Positions 44,859 through 53,918 of a DNA stretch of 64,000 nucleotides are shown here, in pieces. Every line of letters starts with the position of its first letter. Position 1 is the stretch's first letter. The position numbers were made by a program, and so were the translations under genes. Source of the stretch: Alphaproteobacteria bacterium casp-alpha6 (GTDB lineage: Bacteria; Pseudomonadota; Alphaproteobacteria; Rhodobacterales; Rhodobacteraceae). The notes below the pieces were generated by a model, which worked only from the letters and a program-made list of their open reading frames with translations, had not been told where the DNA came from and did not search any database. Location of the stretch: NCBI GenBank assembly GCA_001510135.1, contig LFER01000002.1, positions 1-64,000 of the forward strand, written 5' to 3'.

Positions 44859-46382
44859 TCAGTCCACCAGGGGAAATCTGTACCGCGCTGCGGCAACAGT
44901 CCAATCCATGTGATTGCGCACATATTGTTGGCTTGCGTCTGAGGGAGGGTTGTAATCCCAATCTTCGCCCGCTCCGGCCTCCATCGCCGCATGAAGCGCA
45001 CGGCGGGATTTTTGCGTGGCAATCACTTTCTGGCGTAAGTCTTCTGCGTCCCAACGCGCGGCAACTTCTTTTGCGAATTTTACAGACACCTCTCGGTAAT
45101 CTGGATCTTGGGCAAGGTTTCTCGTTTCAAGCGGATCGGCGGACAGATCATAAAGCTGCGGCGGATCAATGTCGCAATGCACGTATTTCAGCTGCCCACG
45201 CCGGATCATAATGACGGGGTAGGCGGCCATTTCTGCGCAGTATTCACCGATTGCCTCGTCAATAGGATCTTTTTCTCCGCGGGCCAGCGGCATCAGGCTG
45301 CGTCCGTCAATCGGTTCACCCAGCATGTCCAGTGACCCACCGGCAATTTCTAGGAAGGTTGGAAGCAAATCTACAAGCGAACAGGCGTTTTCCGCTTCAC
45401 CCGTCACAACGCCGGGGCCTGCCATGACAAGGGGCACTCGTGCCGAATGTTCAAAGAAATTCATCTTATACCAAAGGCCCCTTTCGCCAAGCATATCTCC
45501 ATGGTCTGCCGTGACAATCACGATGGTGTTTTCAAGTTCGCCAATTTCAGTCAGGGTTTGAACGATTTCCCCGATTTTACTGTCAAAATAGCTCACATTT
45601 GCCAAATAAGCGCGCCGGGCGCGGCGGACCTCTTCTTTGCTGAGCGGCACGTAAGAGGCCTCAATCCCGTCCATAAGCCGTTTGGAAAAAGGATCTTGAT
45701 CTGCTGGATCTGGAATGAAGGCGGGCAATGTGATGTCTTCATCTGAATAAAGATGCCACCATTCGGGCCGCGCCACATAGGGGTCGTGAGGATGGATAAA
45801 ACTGGCGACAAGCGCAAAGGGCGCGCCCTTTCCTTGGGCTTTATCGCGCGCCGCATTAAACAGCCATCTTTTGGCAGCGAACCCGACTTCATCATCATAA
45901 TCAATCTGGAAGGTGGCTTGCGCCATACCGCTTTCTTTGACGGTTTGCATATTGTGATACCATTTGTCGATCCGCTCATCTGCGGCCTCCCAATCGGGGG
46001 TCCATGCAAAATCGGACGGATAAATATCGGTGGTCACACGGTCCTGAAACCCATGCATTTGATCGGGTCCAACGAAATGCATTTTGCCCGAAAGGCAGGT
46101 CTTATAGCCAAGCGATGTAAGGTAATGCGCAAAGGTTGGCACAGAGGCTTTGAATTCAGACGCATTGTCATATGCTGCAATCCGGCTGATCAACTGACCA
46201 GACATGAATGAAAACCGCGACGGTGCGCAAAGCGGTGAATTACAATACGCCGCGTTAAAGCGCATGCCGCGTCTGGCCAAAGCATCAAGATGCGGTGTTT
46301 TGGCAATAGGATGACCATAAGCACCCGTAAACTGTGGGGCGAGCTGATCGGCCATGATAACGACGATATTTGGCTGTGTCAT
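44859..46382 (-). CDS. betC: Choline-sulfatase
   Basis: 507-residue type I sulfatase. The formylglycine signature CAPSRFSFMSGQ (Cys52) is intact, with metal and active-site motifs MADQ, GKMHFVGPDQMHGF, IHPHDPYV and TADHGDMLGE. The GAYGHPIAKTPHLDAL and TTDIYPSDFAWTPDWE segments are specific to BetC as I know it. It releases choline and sulfate from choline-O-sulfate. I start at the ATG at 46382 with GAAAGGG upstream. No betIBA genes or choline transporter are visible, so choline use would be completed elsewhere. Convergent with the alcohol dehydrogenase. Confidence 0.87.
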   Translation of the reverse strand: MTQPNIVVIMADQLAPQFTGAYGHPIAKTPHLDALARRGMRFNAAYCNSPLCAPSRFSFMSGQLISRIAAYDNASEFKASVPTFAHYLTSLGYKTCLSGKMHFVGPDQMHGFQDRVTTDIYPSDFAWTPDWEAADERIDKWYHNMQTVKESGMAQATFQIDYDDEVGFAAKRWLFNAARDKAQGKGAPFALVASFIHPHDPYVARPEWWHLYSDEDITLPAFIPDPADQDPFSKRLMDGIEASYVPLSKEEVRRARRAYLANVSYFDSKIGEIVQTLTEIGELENTIVIVTADHGDMLGERGLWYKMNFFEHSARVPLVMAGPGVVTGEAENACSLVDLLPTFLEIAGGSLDMLGEPIDGRSLMPLARGEKDPIDEAIGEYCAEMAAYPVIMIRRGQLKYVHCDIDPPQLYDLSADPLETRNLAQDPDYREVSVKFAKEVAARWDAEDLRQKVIATQKSRRALHAAMEAGAGEDWDYNPPSDASQQYVRNHMDWTVAAARYRFPLVD

Positions 46383-46519
46383 TGATAGAGCCCTTTCTGA
46401 TGGTGCATTGATCTGGTCTTCGGCCTGAGACCGCTTCACATATCAACACTCCCTAAATTTGTAATGACACAAAAAACCAAAGATCATTCAAGCAGTTTTG
46501 ACTGATCTGCCTCTGAATT

Positions 46520-48757
46520 TTAAGTCAGAAAACCGATGTGTTTTGAAAAAGGCATTTCACGCAGCCGTTTGCCCGTCAGATTGAAGATGGCATTGGCCAA
46601 TGCGGGGGCAGCCGGTGGCGTCCCCGGTTCCCCAGCGCCACCCATCCGGCGGTTATTTTGCAAAAGCGTGACATGAAAGCGTGGGGTATTATGCATGCGA
46701 AGCGCATCATAATCCGGAAAATTTCCCTGCTCTACGGCACCATTGGCAAAGGTGATTTCCCCTTGGATTGCCGCGGAGAGGCCGTAAATGGCCGCCCCCG
46801 TCAATTGCGCCTCTACAATTGCAGGATCAAGGATCACGCCAAGGTCGGCCGCAATCCAGACGTCAGTGATTTCAATCATCCCGTCGTTTTCGCGAATATT
46901 GATCACTTCGGCGACGGAAGATCCGTAAGACCAGACATGCGCAATCCCCCGCCCAACGCCCCTTGGTGTTTTCGATGTCCAGTTTGCCATTTCCGCAACA
47001 GTTTCAAGTGCTTTGGCGGCTGGTTCATGTTCTGGGCGAATGTGTTTGAGGCGAAATTCAAGCGGATCCGCGCCCGCTTCATAGGCCAATTCATCAATCA
47101 TGCTTTCGTGGAAGAACCCGTTTTGTGATCCCCCCACAGAACGCCAGAACCCCACAGGGATTCCAAGCTGTGGCGCATAACCTCTGACTCGAAAATGGTC
47201 GATCGCATAGGGTTGATCATGGCTGCCCTCTGTGATTGTGGGGTCCTCTGGGGCAAGATCAAATCCCGTAGCAAGTTTGATAACAGGGGCTGCTGGCGAT
47301 GGAGAGGACATTTTGCCATCCAAAGCCGCAATATGCCCGTTCTCAAGTTTCGCGCGATAATGGCAGATTGATCCGGGCCGGTACCAATCGTGGCGCATGT
47401 CTTCTTCTCTGGTCCATGTGACTTGGATCGGTGTTGCGGGCATTTCTTTGGCAAGCTTTGCCGCAGGCAGGGCAAAATCCACGGTCCCACGCCGACCAAA
47501 TCCCCCACCCATGAAAGGTGTGTGTACGACCACCTGATCTTTTTTCAGCCCAAGCGCATCAGCACAGGCGTCTCGTATCAAAACAGGGGACTGATTTCCT
47601 GTCCATATATCTAACCTGTTGTTTTGGAACAAAGCTGTCGCATTCATTGGTTCCATCGTTGCATGCGCCAGAAATGGGGCGCGGTAGCTTCGTTCGATCA
47701 CTTCGCCGGAGCTGAGCGCCTTATCAACGTCCCCCTGATTGCGCATCTCAACGTTTGCTTTGTCGTTAAATGCCGCCTCAATCGCATGAAACACGGCCTC
47801 TGTATCGTCTGGGGCACTGCCTTTGGACCAAATGACCTCAACCGCATCTGACGCCTGCATTGCCAGCCAAGTATTTGTCGCAATCACGCCAAACCCATCT
47901 TCCCATACGACTATTTTTTTGACACCTGCCATGGTTTCTGCCGTTGTGATGTCAATCTTTTCGATTGCGCCGCCAAAGTGGGGCGTCATGTGGATTGTTG
48001 CAAAAAGCAATCCGTCAAGGCGCTTATCAATGCCAAATTCTGCAGTCCCCGTCACTTTGGCATCCTGATCAAGACGGGGTTGAGATTTGCCAAGGTAACG
48101 CCATTCAGATGATGGTTTGAGCCTTGGTGATTTCGGAGGATCAATCTGTGCGGCGTCCTCAGCCAGGTCAGCATAAGGGATCTGTGAATTGTCGGGGCTG
48201 ATGACCTGCCCGTCTTTTGTTTTCAACTGGCTAATGGGGATGTTGAGCCTATGTGACGCCGCCTTTAAGAGAGTTTCCCGCGCGGTTGCACCGGCCACGC
48301 GCATTTTTTCAAATGCGTCAATGGTAGAAGTTGATCCGCCCGTCACTTGCAGTGACATCACTTTGGGGAACGCATCTGCCATCACTGTGGCCCATCCGGA
48401 GGGTTTTTCCTCCAATGCGAGCTCGTAACTTCGATCCGCCACCAAAGCACTGTTGAAATAGGCCTGTGCTGCAGGCCCATGTTCCACATTGATGTCCGAG
48501 AGCACAACATCAAGCTCTTCTGCTACAAGTGCGGCAAGCGTGGTTTGAATGCCCTGTCCCATTTCTGCGCGCGGGACAATCACTGTGATCCCCCTTTGGT
48601 CAATGATCAGCCAAGGGTTCAGCGCCGCTCCATCAGGTGGAGAGAGCGGGTTTTTAGGCGTTTTGAGGGCTTTCCAACCACCAAAAGCAACGCCTCCAAC
48701 AACAGCGACGGATCCAACAACGAAGGCGCGGCGAGAAAAGGTTTTTATACGTCCCAT
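46520..48757 (-). CDS. Molybdenum hydroxylase large subunit (isoquinoline 1-oxidoreductase beta type)
   Basis: 745-residue molybdopterin-cytosine-dinucleotide subunit of a xanthine-oxidase-family enzyme in the IorB/CoxL-like branch. It begins with a Tat signal (FSRRAFVVGSVAVVGG), has repeated large-subunit domains (PRAEMGQGIQTTLAALVAEE; PFMGGGFGRRG) and ends with GGAGEPGTPPAAPALANAIF bearing the catalytic Glu. The start is the ATG at 48757, with AGGAGG a few bases upstream; the frame is open further up inside the small-subunit gene. Probably periplasmic, oxidising aldehydes or N-heterocycles with electrons passed to cytochromes. Confidence 0.9.
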   Translation of the reverse strand: MGRIKTFSRRAFVVGSVAVVGGVAFGGWKALKTPKNPLSPPDGAALNPWLIIDQRGITVIVPRAEMGQGIQTTLAALVAEELDVVLSDINVEHGPAAQAYFNSALVADRSYELALEEKPSGWATVMADAFPKVMSLQVTGGSTSTIDAFEKMRVAGATARETLLKAASHRLNIPISQLKTKDGQVISPDNSQIPYADLAEDAAQIDPPKSPRLKPSSEWRYLGKSQPRLDQDAKVTGTAEFGIDKRLDGLLFATIHMTPHFGGAIEKIDITTAETMAGVKKIVVWEDGFGVIATNTWLAMQASDAVEVIWSKGSAPDDTEAVFHAIEAAFNDKANVEMRNQGDVDKALSSGEVIERSYRAPFLAHATMEPMNATALFQNNRLDIWTGNQSPVLIRDACADALGLKKDQVVVHTPFMGGGFGRRGTVDFALPAAKLAKEMPATPIQVTWTREEDMRHDWYRPGSICHYRAKLENGHIAALDGKMSSPSPAAPVIKLATGFDLAPEDPTITEGSHDQPYAIDHFRVRGYAPQLGIPVGFWRSVGGSQNGFFHESMIDELAYEAGADPLEFRLKHIRPEHEPAAKALETVAEMANWTSKTPRGVGRGIAHVWSYGSSVAEVINIRENDGMIEITDVWIAADLGVILDPAIVEAQLTGAAIYGLSAAIQGEITFANGAVEQGNFPDYDALRMHNTPRFHVTLLQNNRRMGGAGEPGTPPAAPALANAIFNLTGKRLREMPFSKHIGFLT

Positions 48758-48758
48758 C

Positions 48759-49223
48759 TTAGGCCTCCTGCAACATTTTGGCGGTTGAGTGGATGGCAGC
48801 GCGCATGCGCGGATAGGTGCCACATCGACACAGGTTTCCTGCCATCGCTTCGTCAATGTCAGCATCCGACGGGCTCGGGTTTTCGGCTAATAAGGCGGCC
48901 GCCTGCATGATTTGACCAGACTGGCAATATCCACACTGGGCGACTTGATGGTCGACCCATGATTTTTGCAAAGACGAGAGAGCTTGTGGTTTTCCATGGC
49001 CTTCAATGGTGGTGACGTCTCCCCAGACGTCCTCTAGGGCCACTTGGCAGGATCGCACGGCTTTTCCATCGATATGAACGGTGCAGGCTCCACAGGAGGC
49101 AACACCACAACCAAATTTTGTTCCTGTGAGGTTCAGAGCATCGCGCAGGATCCATAAAAGGGGAACGTCTGGGGGTAGGTCAATATCATGGTCCTGTCCA
49201 TTTACTCGAATGCGTTTGGCCAA
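48759..49223 (-). CDS. Molybdenum hydroxylase [2Fe-2S] subunit (isoquinoline 1-oxidoreductase alpha type)
   Basis: 154-residue iron-sulfur subunit. Plant-type cluster cysteines in [16 protein letters not shown] and RSC; second cluster in [10 protein letters not shown] and [11 protein letters not shown]. The start is the TTG at 49221-49223, preceded by GGAGAAG, giving the normal family length ([10 protein letters not shown]). A longer frame to 49283 has no ribosome site. The stop is one base from the large-subunit ATG, so the two are translated together. No FAD subunit is present, as expected for the Ior type; no own Tat signal, so it is probably co-exported with the large subunit. Confidence 0.9.
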   Translation of the reverse strand: MAKRIRVNGQDHDIDLPPDVPLLWILRDALNLTGTKFGCGVASCGACTVHIDGKAVRSCQVALEDVWGDVTTIEGHGKPQALSSLQKSWVDHQVAQCGYCQSGQIMQAAALLAENPSPSDADIDEAMAGNLCRCGTYPRMRAAIHSTAKMLQEA

Positions 49224-49434
49224 ATTGCTTCTCCAAAAAATTTTGCAAGTATCCGGGGGATGTAGTGTGCGCTCTCTGACCATACAAGGCGGAGCACAGA
49301 ATTTTTGGTGTGCGAAACAAATAAACCAAAGCCTGTGTTGCTTCTGGTTTCACATAAGACTTTCGCATAACGGGTAATTCTGATGTGCCCTCGTTTTTTT
49401 AACGTTCCTGTGCTAGGTTCCCGAAAGTGTAAAT

Positions 49435-52176
49435 TTGATCTTGGTAACTAACGTGTTTCGTGGGTTTTGGTGTGCGGCAGTCGTCTTTTTGCTGTTTTCG
49501 ACAACTGGATTTACAGGGGAGCTTGAAAAACGGATTCAGATCTATCTGAACTTTGCAGGCTTTGACGTTGGAAGGGCTGATGGTTCTGTGGGTCCAAAAA
49601 CGCGTCGCGGCTTAGAGGGCGTCTATTCGGCATATGGGCAAAAGGCGCCGCAAAAGATCACCCGCGATGTTCTGGAATTTGTGAAGTCCGCCTATTTTGA
49701 TCATCGCGCATCAGTGACCGGTAATCAGCCGTATATGGCTCAACAGATGACAGTCGCAGATGCGAGGCATTTGCTGGAGCGCAGTGGCCTTGGTGCTCCT
49801 GTTGACTCCATTGAACAGCTCACACAATTTTCCCGCGCCGATGCTGTTCGACAAATCTTAGCGGGATATTCGCCCCGAACAGAGGTGGATTTACCAGCCT
49901 TTGTCTTTAACCCTTTTCCGGAATATTGGATCCGCTGGGATTACGACGAACCAGGCCGTCAGGCATTTCGGATTGCCCGTGACAGAGAGATTGCCGAATT
50001 TAAACTTTGGTGGGTGCGTCAGATGATAGCCAGCACGGCACCCCAAAACGAACGTCTTGCCCTGTTTTGGACGGGCCACTTCCCAGTTCAGTATTCTTCT
50101 ATCAACGAGGAAACCATGTCCTTGGTAAAACAACATTTTATGTTCAGGGACTATGGGTTCGGGAATTTTCGTGCGCTGACCAAACAAATTATCCGCGATC
50201 CCGCGATGCTCAATTATCTTGATGGCGATCGCAACCGCAAAGGTGCGCCAAATGAAAACCTAGGCCGAGAATTGATGGAGCTTTTCGTGCTGGGCGAGGG
50301 GGCTTATGACGAGAAAACCGTCAAAGAAGCCGCCCGAGCGCTCACAGGGCATGGATTCAATAGGGTGAGAGAATTTGAATTTGAGCTGAGACCGTGGCGT
50401 CAGGACAATGGGAAAAAATCCCTCTTTGGGAAAAGGGGTAACTTTGATGGCGATGCTCTGGTCGACATTCTCTTTGAACAGCCGGACGCCGCAAGGTTTC
50501 TGACTGAAAAAATGTGGCGCCATTTTGTGTCAGAAATTTATATTGATGCAGCAGAAATAGACCGGATATCCGATGTTTTTCGCGCTTCGGACTATGAAAT
50601 CCCTGTCTTGCTTAGTGAAATATTTTCCTCTCCGTTGTTTTGGGAAGAACATGTGCGCGCGACGATTGTCAAATCTCCGGTCGATCTGGTTGTTGGAACG
50701 ATCCGAAGCACCGGATTTTTACCGACAGACTGGCAGCGCATCCCAAGTGTGCTCGCAAATTTGGGACAGAACCTGTTTGAACCGCCAAATGTGGCTGGCT
50801 GGCCGGGAGCAGAAGCTTGGGTCACTCCGGGAAATCTTTTGAACCGGTCAAAATTTCTGTCAGATTTCTTTGCAACGCAGGGTCAAGTGCTTAGTGAACT
50901 GGCATCAGACAATCCGGAAATGTCACTGGGTGATCCGGAAACAATTATCGTGCGCTATGGGGCTGAAAATTACCAAGGGCCTCCAAATTTCAGGGTGTTG
51001 CTTCTGAAAAAGAAAGATGGAGAGGCACGCGCAAAACCTGTCTGGCAATCGGGAACGACAGTGGCAAAGGGGGGTCATGATACCGAATTGTTTGGTCGCG
51101 TCGATAACAGCGAAATCCCTTGGACTTTGGCAACATTTAAGTTGGATCCTGGGCTTTCCTTTGACGAAGTGCGCGTTTCGTTTTTAAACGATCACTGCTG
51201 TGGTCCGGGTGGAGCAGATGGGGGAGACAGAAATCTTTTTGTCGAATGGGTGAAGGTAGGAAACAAACTTTTCCTTGCCCAAGACGGAAAACAGCAATCT
51301 TCCTGCAACAATAACAACGAGCGCCCAGGCTGGCTTTATTGCAGTGGAGGGGTGGTCATGCGCGATGGTGTGGATATTATGCCCAAAGAAACAACGGCCA
51401 TCAAACCGCTTGAAAACCAGCTCATTGTGGAACGGGTTGCGTTTGATGGTGGGGAAAAATTTAATCCCAACGATAGCTGGAACACTCTTCGTTTTGCCCT
51501 GAAAAATGTTAGGTTTAACGATTATAGACAGGACGGTATGATCTTTTCCTTGGTCAGAGCTGATCAAGGCGAAATCCTTATTGAATTTTCTGAATTTGAT
51601 TGCTCTCAAAACTGCTTCCATGGGGCGTGGCCTTCATCTGCGCATAGAGCCAGAAACGGATCGCGCACAGTTAAGATTTCTCTCGGCCCAAACGAAGATC
51701 CGTCACACCGGCGTCATTTTAATGAACTCAGCGAACAAGATAAACGTTTTGTCTCTGCGCTCTGGCAGGCAATGCCAGAACTCTTGTCCTATATGCAAAA
51801 TGGACGAAGTTATCGTGAACGGCGTGGGGAAGAGGTTCTTAAAACTTGGAAACCGGTCCTGAAAAAAATGGAAACCCGATTGTCAAAGTCGCGATATGTG
51901 AACGGAAAAAAACTCCCACCTCTCTTGGTGGCGCGTGATCCAAATACCAAATCCGCGGGGATGATGTCGATGGCGATGTCAGCTCTTAGCGCAACGGCCC
52001 CTTTGCCTGCTTCCTTTGAAACTGTCTCTCAAGCCCGAGATTGGCAATTCAAGGCACAGACCCGCATTAAAAGTGGCCAACTGTCAGAGGTTGTTCTTGC
52101 CAGTCCGCCAATCGCTTTGGCCAGTTCAGCCAAATTTCAGGATTTGATTACAGACCCCGTTTTTCACCTAAAGTGA
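49435..52176 (+). CDS. DUF1800 protein with peptidoglycan-binding-like and carbohydrate-binding-like domains
   Basis: Large 913-residue exported protein. Order: signal peptide (about 1-28, hydrophobic WCAAVVFLLFSTTGF); peptidoglycan-binding-1-like repeat (YLNFAGFDVGRADGSVGPKT, 37-56); DUF1800 core (LLERSGLGAP; WTGHFPVQ; NENLGRELMELFVLGEGAY; ARALTGH; EKMWRHFV; PPNVAGWPG); an insertion (about 500-760) with RVSFLNDHCCG and GGDRNLFVEWV that resembles a Ca-dependent xylan-binding module; then a C-terminal return to DUF1800 sequence. The start is uncertain: TTG at 49435 or GTG at 49453. Most DUF1800 proteins I know are near 450-600 residues. DUF1501 follows 8 bases later. The function is unknown; a cell-surface or polysaccharide role is suggested by the domains. 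Confidence 0.82.
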   Translation: MILVTNVFRGFWCAAVVFLLFSTTGFTGELEKRIQIYLNFAGFDVGRADGSVGPKTRRGLEGVYSAYGQKAPQKITRDVLEFVKSAYFDHRASVTGNQPYMAQQMTVADARHLLERSGLGAPVDSIEQLTQFSRADAVRQILAGYSPRTEVDLPAFVFNPFPEYWIRWDYDEPGRQAFRIARDREIAEFKLWWVRQMIASTAPQNERLALFWTGHFPVQYSSINEETMSLVKQHFMFRDYGFGNFRALTKQIIRDPAMLNYLDGDRNRKGAPNENLGRELMELFVLGEGAYDEKTVKEAARALTGHGFNRVREFEFELRPWRQDNGKKSLFGKRGNFDGDALVDILFEQPDAARFLTEKMWRHFVSEIYIDAAEIDRISDVFRASDYEIPVLLSEIFSSPLFWEEHVRATIVKSPVDLVVGTIRSTGFLPTDWQRIPSVLANLGQNLFEPPNVAGWPGAEAWVTPGNLLNRSKFLSDFFATQGQVLSELASDNPEMSLGDPETIIVRYGAENYQGPPNFRVLLLKKKDGEARAKPVWQSGTTVAKGGHDTELFGRVDNSEIPWTLATFKLDPGLSFDEVRVSFLNDHCCGPGGADGGDRNLFVEWVKVGNKLFLAQDGKQQSSCNNNNERPGWLYCSGGVVMRDGVDIMPKETTAIKPLENQLIVERVAFDGGEKFNPNDSWNTLRFALKNVRFNDYRQDGMIFSLVRADQGEILIEFSEFDCSQNCFHGAWPSSAHRARNGSRTVKISLGPNEDPSHRRHFNELSEQDKRFVSALWQAMPELLSYMQNGRSYRERRGEEVLKTWKPVLKKMETRLSKSRYVNGKKLPPLLVARDPNTKSAGMMSMAMSALSATAPLPASFETVSQARDWQFKAQTRIKSGQLSEVVLASPPIALASSAKFQDLITDPVFHLK

Positions 52177-52183
52177 GTGTATT

Positions 52184-53356
52184 ATGAAACGACGTGATGC
52201 AATTAAGTATTTTATGTCAGGGTTGATCCTGCCCCTTGTGCCGGCCCGTTTGCAAGCGGCTGCTGCGCAAAGCGGACGTCGGCTTGTTCTGATCGAATTG
52301 TCAGGGGCAAACGATGGGCTCAATACTGTTATACCCTATCGGGATGACCGTTATTACAAGCTGCGCCCCAATCTTGCGATAAGGGACCAAGACAGGTTTC
52401 AGTTGGATGATCATTTTGCACTTCATAACGCACTCAAAGACTTAGGTTCGGTTTGGGAAAACGGTGAATTGGCCATCGTTCATGGTTTGGGCTATCCAGG
52501 CGCCAATCGATCTCATTTCAAATCTATTGCGCTGTGGGAAACCGGAGGAGACGGCACCAGTGCAGGGCGAAGTGGGTGGCTCACGGAAGACATTGAAAAT
52601 ATGGGGGTTACACAGGATTGGGACGCCCATGGGATCAGCCTTGACGGGGGGATGGGCGTCTTCACTTCTCCCAACGGGGTCTGGCTGTCGATGACCTCTG
52701 CTGCACAGTTTCAGCGGCTCAGCACGTCAAGCTTTTCTGTTGCTTCGACAACCACAGACAATCCGGCGCTTGCAGCTTTGCTGGGGCGGGCAGAGGCGCT
52801 TGATACCTCCATGAAACGGATCAGTAGCAAGATGAACCGCAGCAGATCTTTGCGGTTTGATATTCGCGGTGGTGATCTGGGGCGTCAAATGGCCACGGCT
52901 GCCTCTCTTATTGCAGCAGGCATTGATACGCCCGTATTAAAGGTGAAAATTGACGGGTTTGACACCCATGAAAACCAATTCGGACGTCACCGCAATTTGT
53001 TGCGCGATCTTGGACGCTCAATCGGAGGCTTTGCTTCCCAAATGCGTCGGATCAATGAATGGGACAACACATTGGTCATGACATATTCAGAGTTTGGTCG
53101 ACGCGCGATAGAAAATTTTACAGATGGGACCGATCATGGCACAGCTGCCCCCCATTTTATAGCTGGTGGACGTGTCAATGGTGGGTTCTACAGTGATCAC
53201 CCCAACCTTGGAAAGCTTATCGAGGGGGATTTGCAATTCACCATGGATTACCGATCCGTCTATGAAATGGTGCTGAGCGCGTGGTTTGGCATTGATCAAA
53301 ACCGGTTTACAGGTTTCAGGAATACGGATTTGTCAAACCTTCTGGAAGATGTGTAG
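52184..53356 (+). CDS. DUF1501 protein, Tat-exported
   Basis: 390-residue protein with an N-terminal twin-arginine signal (MKRRDAIKYFMSGLILP) and the DUF1501 pattern: IELSGANDGLNTVIPY, DRYYKLRPNLAI, IVHGLGYPGANRSHFKS, DTHENQFGRH, MTYSEFGRRA and NGTDHGTA-like TDGTDHGTAAPHF. The fold is related to alkaline phosphatase/sulfatase, with metal-type Asp/His sites. DUF1501 and DUF1800 genes are habitually adjacent, implying a joint extracytoplasmic function. It starts 8 bases after the DUF1800 stop and is surely in one operon. Confidence 0.85.
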   Translation: MKRRDAIKYFMSGLILPLVPARLQAAAAQSGRRLVLIELSGANDGLNTVIPYRDDRYYKLRPNLAIRDQDRFQLDDHFALHNALKDLGSVWENGELAIVHGLGYPGANRSHFKSIALWETGGDGTSAGRSGWLTEDIENMGVTQDWDAHGISLDGGMGVFTSPNGVWLSMTSAAQFQRLSTSSFSVASTTTDNPALAALLGRAEALDTSMKRISSKMNRSRSLRFDIRGGDLGRQMATAASLIAAGIDTPVLKVKIDGFDTHENQFGRHRNLLRDLGRSIGGFASQMRRINEWDNTLVMTYSEFGRRAIENFTDGTDHGTAAPHFIAGGRVNGGFYSDHPNLGKLIEGDLQFTMDYRSVYEMVLSAWFGIDQNRFTGFRNTDLSNLLEDV

Positions 53357-53366
53357 ACAGGTCAAT

Positions 53367-53753
53367 TTATCTTTCTGCGTGGCTGTTAGAGTTTTGCGAA
53401 TCTCTGTCTAGATTGTTTCTTTTGTTATGTTGGCAAAACTTGCCCCCGACAAATATCCCAAAGGCAACTCCGAGCATATCGGCGATCCAATCCAAAACCT
53501 CTGCTCCTCGACCAAAAGAGGGCTGAAGAAGTTCAATTACACCGCCGTATATTGAACAGGCGAAAAACAAAATGCTCATCCGAAGGCGTCCAGTGCAGGC
53601 AATAGGAAAGGCTAAAATGGCAAAGGCAAGAAAATGAACCACCTTGTCACCCCCTCGAAGGCCGCCTGATGCCTCAATAGGCCACAGAAGGGCAAATGTG
53701 AGACCCGTAAGAAGAGCAAATGTAAGAAAAACATCTGTATAATATTTGCGCAT
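53367..53753 (-). CDS. VanZ-like membrane protein
   Basis: 128-residue protein with four hydrophobic helices and the VanZ-type motif GGDKVVHFLAFAILAF plus YGGVIELLQPSFGRGAEVLDWIAD. The family has no defined enzymatic role; some members affect teicoplanin or other lipoglycopeptide resistance. It lies alone on the minus strand, convergent with the DUF1501 gene and divergent from the dehydratase gene. Confidence 0.8.
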   Translation of the reverse strand: MRKYYTDVFLTFALLTGLTFALLWPIEASGGLRGGDKVVHFLAFAILAFPIACTGRLRMSILFFACSIYGGVIELLQPSFGRGAEVLDWIADMLGVAFGIFVGGKFCQHNKRNNLDRDSQNSNSHAER

Positions 53754-53918
53754 TGGCTGTTTTGGGGCTCTCTGCTTTGGGATGAAAAGCGAAAATGCTC
53801 TAACGGGACCGGATGTTTATACTGTCTTTTGAAAATGAGAAGAGGTCAAATAATTCGAGTATTCTTTGATTTTTCGATTTCCACTCTTATTTAGTTGCCT
53901 AAATTGAAGGGCGGAAAG

